Assembly (NCBI GenBank): GCA_019914945.1 | Contig: CM034101.1 | Span: 13,403,188-13,467,187, forward strand | Source of the DNA: Typha latifolia | Lineage: Eukaryota; Streptophyta; Magnoliopsida; Poales; Typhaceae | Length of the DNA stretch: 64,000 nt | Direction of reading: 5' to 3' | The notes under the pieces: generated by a model | Database searches by the model: none | Seen by the model: the letters and a program-made list of their open reading frames with translations, nothing else | What the model was told of the DNA's origin: nothing | Made by a program: the position numbers and the translations under genes | In this document: positions 47,282 through 64,000 of the stretch, piece after piece | Layout of the letters: each line of letters opens with the position of its first letter | Position numbering within the stretch: position 1 is the stretch's first letter

Positions 47282-50200
47282 ATGGAGCACGCAAGAATTC
47301 CGTCGCCGTCAAAGTCCAGCGCTCATCCCCTCATGAGTGGAAAGGTCCGGGGCAAATCCCCCAGCTTACCAGGTATGCCGTGCCATATCTTTGGCAGAGG
47401 GGATGACATGGAACATATCATAGAGCTGATACTGTCGGATGATTGCCGGGGACGCTATGTTTCTTTTGTCCGTGTGGTGGGAGCCAGTGGCCTCGGGAAA
47501 ACCACCCTCGTTTCCCTTGCTTACCACGGCACATGGGTGTGCGAGTACTTCGATGCAAAGGGCTGGGTCTTCCTGTCCGCCGAAAGATTTAACCATATGG
47601 GAGTGTTACTAAGAGCGATTATAGAGTGCTTTACTGGCGTATCATGTGGTGGGCTGACCGATCTGGATCAACTTCGAGAAATCTTGGAAGAGGAATTGAT
47701 GGGCAAGAGGTTCTTGCTCGTGTTAGACAACGCCTTCAACGAGGATCCAAACTTCTGGAGCGATCTGCTTCCCCCGTTAAGCGCCGGTGCCAAAGGGAGC
47801 GTTGTCGTCGTAACCACGCGGACTGAACTGGTTGCTAATATCGAGGGATTAAAGCATTCGTATCAGCTGAATCCTTTAGAAGATCACATATGTTGGAGGA
47901 TCATCGAAAGCAACTGGTTCCTTCGTCGAGAGATTTTGAATGGTGCTCCATACTTTGTAGGAATTGGTGAAAAAATTGCTGCCAAGTGCAAAGGAGTTCC
48001 ATTACTTGCCAATGTAGTCAGCGGAACTCTAGGCCGCGGCATAGTATCCGAGAAGCGATGGTGGGCTGCTGTTCTACAGAGTGACCTATGGGACATGAGT
48101 AGACAGGAGGTTAATATGCTGCCGGCTTTAAGAATGCGTTACAATCACTTGGCAGAAAGTCTAAAACAGTGCTTTATGTATTGCTCCTTGTTTCCAAAAG
48201 GTTACATATTCGAGAAGGACTACCTAATCCGATTATGGTTGTCTCAAGGGTTCATTGATGCACCAGGACTAGGAGGGGGAGATCGTAGCTACGTTAGTTT
48301 TCTCGGTTTTCTTCGTGGAGGAAGAGAATATGGTGCTAATAAGTATTTTTCCCGACTTGCTGCGCATGCAATTCTTTCAGTGTTCACCTCTTAATTTTGA
48401 AGAAGGAAAGTTCGTGATGCATGAGCTACTCTGCGATCTGGTACGATCTGTTTCAGGTGACGCATTCTTGAGAGCAGAAGATTATAAGTTATCATCTGAA
48501 ATATCCAAAGATGTTCGTCACTTATCATTTTCTCCTACAGTATACGATTCCGTAATACAGTTTGAGCCATTCAAAGAGCTCACAGGTTTGGACTCTTTGC
48601 TAGTCATAAATAGCTCTCCATTGAGATCAGTCGACAGTCTTTTTTATGTTGATAATCTAGCATCCCTAAGCGATCTTCTCTCGAAATCAAGATGCTTAAG
48701 AACTCTGGATTTGAGTTACACGAATATAAAAGAGTTGCCTGATTCGATCGAATACTTGGAGAGCTTGCAGTTCCTCGGTCTCAATAACACGAACATCAGA
48801 AAGCTTCCTGATTCGATATGGAGACTCTCCAATCTGCAGACATTGGAACTCCGAAATTGTTGTTGTCTGTGTGAGCTGCCGAATGGGATAAAGGACCTGG
48901 TTAAACTGCGGCACCTTGATGTGTGGAAGGAGACGGGAGTTATTCGCACTCCTCTTGGGATTGGACGCCTGACTAATCTTCGGACATTAGGAACATTTAG
49001 TGTTGGAGAACTATGCAAGCTATCAGAGTTGAAGAACTTGAAGCGACTCAGAGGCCACCTTCGCATTGGATGTCTTGAGAATGTGGGCCGGGGGATCGAT
49101 GCCAGATCAGCCTTCCTGAAGGATAAATGGGGCCTCAAAAAATTGACATTGCAATGGAATAGAGGAGAGGAAAAATTAGAAGGTAATGAGAGAGTAACGA
49201 CTGCAGGAGAATTTCTTGAGAACATTCGGCCCCATGAATCTCTAGAGGAGCTGATCATCCGAGATTACTGTGGTCTTAAATTTCCTACCTGGTTGGCAAA
49301 TCCTTTTTCTGAACTAGCCTCTGTCACACTTGTTAACTGCTATGGATGTCATGAACTCCCAAAACTTGGTCGATTAGGAAATCTCCAGTACCTCTTCATG
49401 CAAAATGTCAATGGTCTTCGCCATGTAGCATCAGATCTTGGTGGTACCAATACTTGTAAGTTTCATTCACTAAAAAGTTTGAAGCTGTGGGAGATGTATG
49501 AATTGGAAGACTGGAATGATGGGGAGGAAACGGTTTTCCCTCGCCTTGAGAGTCTTTCCATTAGTAGATGCCCCAGGCTAAGGAGTTTGCCCTCCTTTAT
49601 ATCCCTGGTTGAACTCTCTATTCACTACTGTGGCCAATTTCCTTTTCCAGATCTTCAATCTCTTCGAACATTAAAAATTGAAGGTTTGCAGAACCTGACG
49701 AGCCTGGCACTTCCAAGCACACTGGACGCACTTGAGACACTAGAGATCCAATCTTGTAACAAGATTTCCTCAGTCGATGGCCTACAACTCCTGAAATCCC
49801 TTAAGAAGCTAAAACTGAAAAACTGTCCTGAGCTCAGCTTCTCTCAAGATGCGCGTCTTCCAGATGCACTTCAAGTCGTCGACATCCACTGCAGCTGCTC
49901 TTCACTGAAGAATTGGTGCCCATATGGTTTTGAGGATATATCCGGTGCTCATAATCAGGTTAGAAACTTCATCCACAAATTAGTTTACTTAGATGTGTCA
50001 TGCATCATGTTGCAATATATTCCATCCATTAATTAGCTGTATTGCTCACGTATGTCAATGTTAGGGAGATGGTATCTCTAGTCCTAGTGAAACAAACAGG
50101 TCTTGACAAACGCACATATGAACCCAACTTAATCCCAGAGTTTAAGATATTTATTATTATTATTTTTTTTATCATTCAAGAGCCCAAAGACTAGATATAG

Positions 50201-51133
50201 ACTAAATAAATGATCAATCCTCCTTTGATAACACTTATGTCTTGTTAAGCTTTTAGCCACTATTCAATTTAAGCTCCAAGTCGTTGTGTTGTTGAGTTCC
50301 TAATTGCTGTGTCGTCGAGCTGCTCCTCAAAGCCAACATAATGCTAAGTTATTAAATTGAGTCAAGTCCTGCCAAACTTAGCTAAGTTATCAAGACCTAA
50401 ATAATTTGCTCATAATAAATTTGCTCGAAAGTGAACTTAAATTTGCGACCTTCTAAGTTACAAGTGGATACCCTTCCAAGTCCCTAACTTTCTAAAAGTG
50501 GGCAGTAGAGTTTAAGCTATTAGGTTTGGCTCAGAAACATAAGTATAGTTCTCATTTTGATTGTTTATCCTGCGTGAATTAATTCCGCATACTCCATTTG
50601 TGTGCCAACCTCTCTATATTAAGTTCTATTTTTACTTAGTCTTCCCCTCTTTCACTCGTATGGGTTGTCAGTCTACTCTCGTAGATTGCCATAGCTTTAT
50701 TCGGTAATCATGATGAACACAATCATCTAGGCTATGTTCCAAACCAACACTTGCATACATTGATCCAGTACCTTGCTCCATCAAGTGTACGTTCGTAAAT
50801 CGTAATGATCCCTATACAACTATCTCCTGTAGGTCTTAACGCATAGCCTCCCTCACTCTTGAAGTTGCATTGCACCATTGCCACCATATTACCAATGGCT
50901 TCACCAGAAGCTTCCACATATTGACACAAGCTCTCAAATTAATCACATCATATTGCTACGAATAGTTTAAGATCATCAATTCTTCATCTCTCATAGTAAG
51001 GATTTAGTTTACATTGGCTCCTTTTTAAATCCTTTCCTCTTCTTCAGTTCTTGTGTGCTAATTTTATGTACAGTGGGATAAATTGTATTTTTTTCTCTCT
51101 CTGGTCCAGGTAAGCAGAAAATTAGTCAGATAA
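47282..51133 (+). pseudogene. NB-ARC-LRR gene lacking its coiled coil, frameshifted (NLR 2)
   Basis: Sister of NLR 1. The ATG at 47282 is followed by only about 35 residues before the NB-ARC start (HIFGRGDDMEHIIELIL), so no CC domain is encoded. Motifs: P-loop GASGLGKTT, RNBS-B VVVVTTRTE, GLPL CKGVPLLANVVSG, RNBS-D LKQCFMYCSLFPKG. The kinase-2 reads RFLLVLDNAF (second Asp of LVLDDVW replaced by Asn) and the MHD motif reads FVMHELL (Asp to Glu). One surplus base near 48348-48356 (TATTTTTCCCGAC) shifts the frame between YFS and DLLRMQFFQ; after it a 570-residue frame carries MHE and a full LRR domain (LRTLDLSYTNIKELP, NTNIRKLPDSI and many more). The main exon most likely ends at 49958 (AATCAG|GTTAGA) and joins a last exon at 51110-51133 encoding VSRKLVR and stop; unspliced reading ends at 50036. 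Two motif changes plus the missing CC argue for loss of normal function. Confidence 0.85.
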
Positions 51134-51153
51134 ATGCTACGAGGCAGGTTGCC
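51012..51153 (+). repeat. Duplicated NLR 3' segment, copy 2
   Basis: Counterpart of 43826-43962. It contains an acceptor (TGGTCCAG ending 51109) and the short terminal exon of NLR 2, GTAAGCAGAAAATTAGTCAG followed by ATAA. Confidence 0.78.
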
Positions 51154-52073
51154 AATTCCGGGAGAATAGGTCTTTCTTCACATGAGCTGTCGTTCAGCAG
51201 AATGAATTGAATGGATTTGTTTGTCTTTGGTTTTCTTTCTGTCTCTTTTTTAAGGGAGACGAAGTGGACTGGATGAATTTAACCTTATGTATTACCAAAT
51301 ATCTAGGTGTGTTCAAATTATCAAAACACATAATGCAGGTAACCAGATTACCTGTCTTAAGATTATGAAGTCATATTTCGCAGTCTTATATACCAGCGGA
51401 AACTTTTTAGATATTTAAGCTTGTGTTTTGGGGGTTACTCTTTGCATCTTTTCTTTCTTTCTTTTCTCTTCTAGTCACCATAGTTTCAATGCGCGAGAAG
51501 ATCCTTTCAGAGGAAAAGAATTGAATTGAATTCTCAACTGCTTTCAGATAATTAGTCATCGTACAAATTTCCAAATGAAATAAAATATCTGAGGAACAAA
51601 TGGAACTTAACTGGGAGATCGTCTGCTTGGCACCCACCCCGCATCTTTTCTACAAAAAAACTGCCAGCGTCCTAGGTTGACAAATAGCAGACTACTCGTT
51701 ACTCGTAAGACCAAGATGAATCCCCAATAAGAATACAATGGAATATGGAGTCCAGTTAACATGGGCAAAAGAAATGAAAACATATCTTTGACAAGAATCT
51801 AGCACACGATCTAGCAATCCATACACGTCAAAAGAAATGACCAACATATGAACTTTAACAGAAACATATTATACAACGTTACACAAAGAGAATGCTGTAA
51901 AACAATCAATTTTCCACTACTTAACCACTCTAGACTACAAACTTATTACAAGATTTATTTCCTAGGCCTGAGGAAAAACTTCTAACCCTGTAATTTTCTT
52001 TGTAAGGGTCAGAAAAGCCAGAAATCAATAGTCATACATATGTGTTGTTTTAAGCATTCAAGTGCCAGGTTGA
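51134..52073. other. Convergent intergenic stretch
   Basis: Lies between the 3' end of NLR 2 (plus) and the 3' end of the glucosylceramidase gene (minus). No gene recognised; it probably holds both 3' untranslated regions. Confidence 0.6.
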
Positions 52074-62950
<10,877 letters not shown>

Positions 62951-64000
62951 CTGCAGACCAAAAGGAAAACGGGTTATAAGAAACATGTGTTACATACTAC
63001 GTATTTAACCCACAGCCATCCATCCTATTGCAGTAAACAGAAGGATCATTATATACAAAAAATGCATCAAATGGAACACTAGACAATATTACCTCTCAAG
63101 TCCCAAATGCAGATCAAGAGCTTTATATGCTAAAAGATGCAAAAAAGCTATCTACTTTCTCCACAATTTAGAGACAGAATCACAGAAATATCAGACATTC
63201 AACTGTTAAAAGGCCACCCCACCTCACAAGGCTTGCCAACCTTCCTCTCAATGTGGTCAGATTAGCATCCACACATGTAATGATATGCAAGAATGGAAAA
63301 CACTCAGAAGGGATGCAAAATGAGGTCATGAAGGAGAGTGGGACTGAGATATTAAACATATGATTATGGTACGAGAGAGTCTGACAAATGTCCTTTAACA
63401 TGATGATACTTTACAGGTAAAATGAAATCTTTTTGGGTCAATCCTGGAAGAGCTAAAACAAATATGTCAAATATGTTTGGTACTAGATCCTGAAAAGTGG
63501 CAATCCCTTTCTTTACTGAAGGAGAACCATCTTCTGGTCACCATGATGCCTGAGAGACAAATAATCCACCTCATCAAATTGTGAAGCCCCCTCTCCTAAA
63601 TTTGTCAAACCACCTAGGTTATGAATACTATATAACCAAGGTATACAGATGAAGTAATAAAGCGGATACCTAGAAGATGTCAACAATAAAAATAGCAACC
63701 TAATGAACGTTGACCTAGGAAACCCTTTTATGATGTTCTTCATTGTGCTCTCTCATTGCTAATCCCCTCTGTCAATAAATGAATCTGCATGTGTTCTCTT
63801 CAGACTCTAACCAAATCTTTTCATCTCTTTCTCCATAGTGACAAGTGGCAACTAACAAAAACAACCAACCAAAAAATATCTGAACTCCCATTTTTTCGGT
63901 GCAAGAACCCAAACACTACATCTGAAATTAGAAAAATGCACCAATTACATATATAGTTAACAGTTGTCCCTCTCGTAGTAGTAAAAATTTACAGTCTCAA
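62951..64000 (-). other. Intron sequence upstream of the first visible glucosylceramidase exon
   Basis: The first visible exon starts after a CTGCAG acceptor in the middle of the conserved N-terminal domain, so this stretch must be intron. No match to the expected upstream exons (the segment with the GGIGAGSIGR motif) was found on the minus strand before the window ends. Confidence 0.65.

Noticed and set aside
50700..50940. Possible minus-strand coding remnant in the NLR 2 terminal intron
   Set aside because: The frame looks protein-like in places but no family was recognised and stops interrupt it; not enough to call.

Overview
The window is plant nuclear DNA: AT-rich intergenic sequence, many introns with standard plant splice sites, long CT/AT microsatellites, LTR-retrotransposon remains and plant-only gene families (KRP cell-cycle inhibitor, PPR-E protein, CC-NB-LRR resistance genes). 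Protein flavour and absence of TIR-type NLRs fit a monocot outside the grasses, but that is an impression, not a proof. There is nothing bacterial, no CRISPR and no phage.

Layout. 1-2.5 kb: AT-rich, with a 124-bp duplication at the edge. 2.97-5.97 kb (-): three-exon KRP/ICK cyclin-dependent kinase inhibitor. 6.3-14.9 kb: gene-poor, microsatellites, one orphan cluster of E2F-like sites. 14.97-18.87 kb (+): PPPDE-family deSUMOylase-like peptidase behind a heat-shock-element promoter. 19.66-21.30 kb (+): small organelle-targeted LEA-like protein behind a G-box/ABRE. 22.46-22.83 kb (-): small conserved plant protein. 24.17-25.92 kb (-): intronless PPR protein of the E class. 27.03-27.59 kb (+): secreted eight-cysteine defensin-like peptide, followed by a scrap of PPR coding sequence. 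28.5-39.1 kb (+): WDR91-like LisH/WD40 protein, 657 codons in 15 coding exons, including two U12-type introns (one AT-AC, one GT-AG with a U12 donor) and one GC-AG intron. 40.9-51.1 kb (+): two related NB-LRR genes, both frameshifted. The first keeps its coiled coil and NB-ARC but lost most of its LRR. The second lost its coiled coil but keeps NB-ARC and LRR. Both keep the same short 3' exon region, so they are complementary halves of an old tandem duplication, now separated by a decayed Copia element and a fragment of another plant gene. 52.07 kb to beyond 62.95 kb (-): GBA2-like non-lysosomal glucosylceramidase (GH116), 13 exons visible, 5' exons off the right edge. A 2.13-kb solo LTR with a perfect 5-bp target duplication sits in one of its introns.

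The genes look like independent plant loci rather than a pathway cluster. The parts most worth a second look are the reciprocal NLR pair, the minor-spliceosome introns of the WDR91 gene, the solo LTR, and the stress-type promoters of the deSI and LEA genes. Exon coordinates were derived by reading splice sites and checking that the reading phase closes across every junction; no alignment or transcript data were available.
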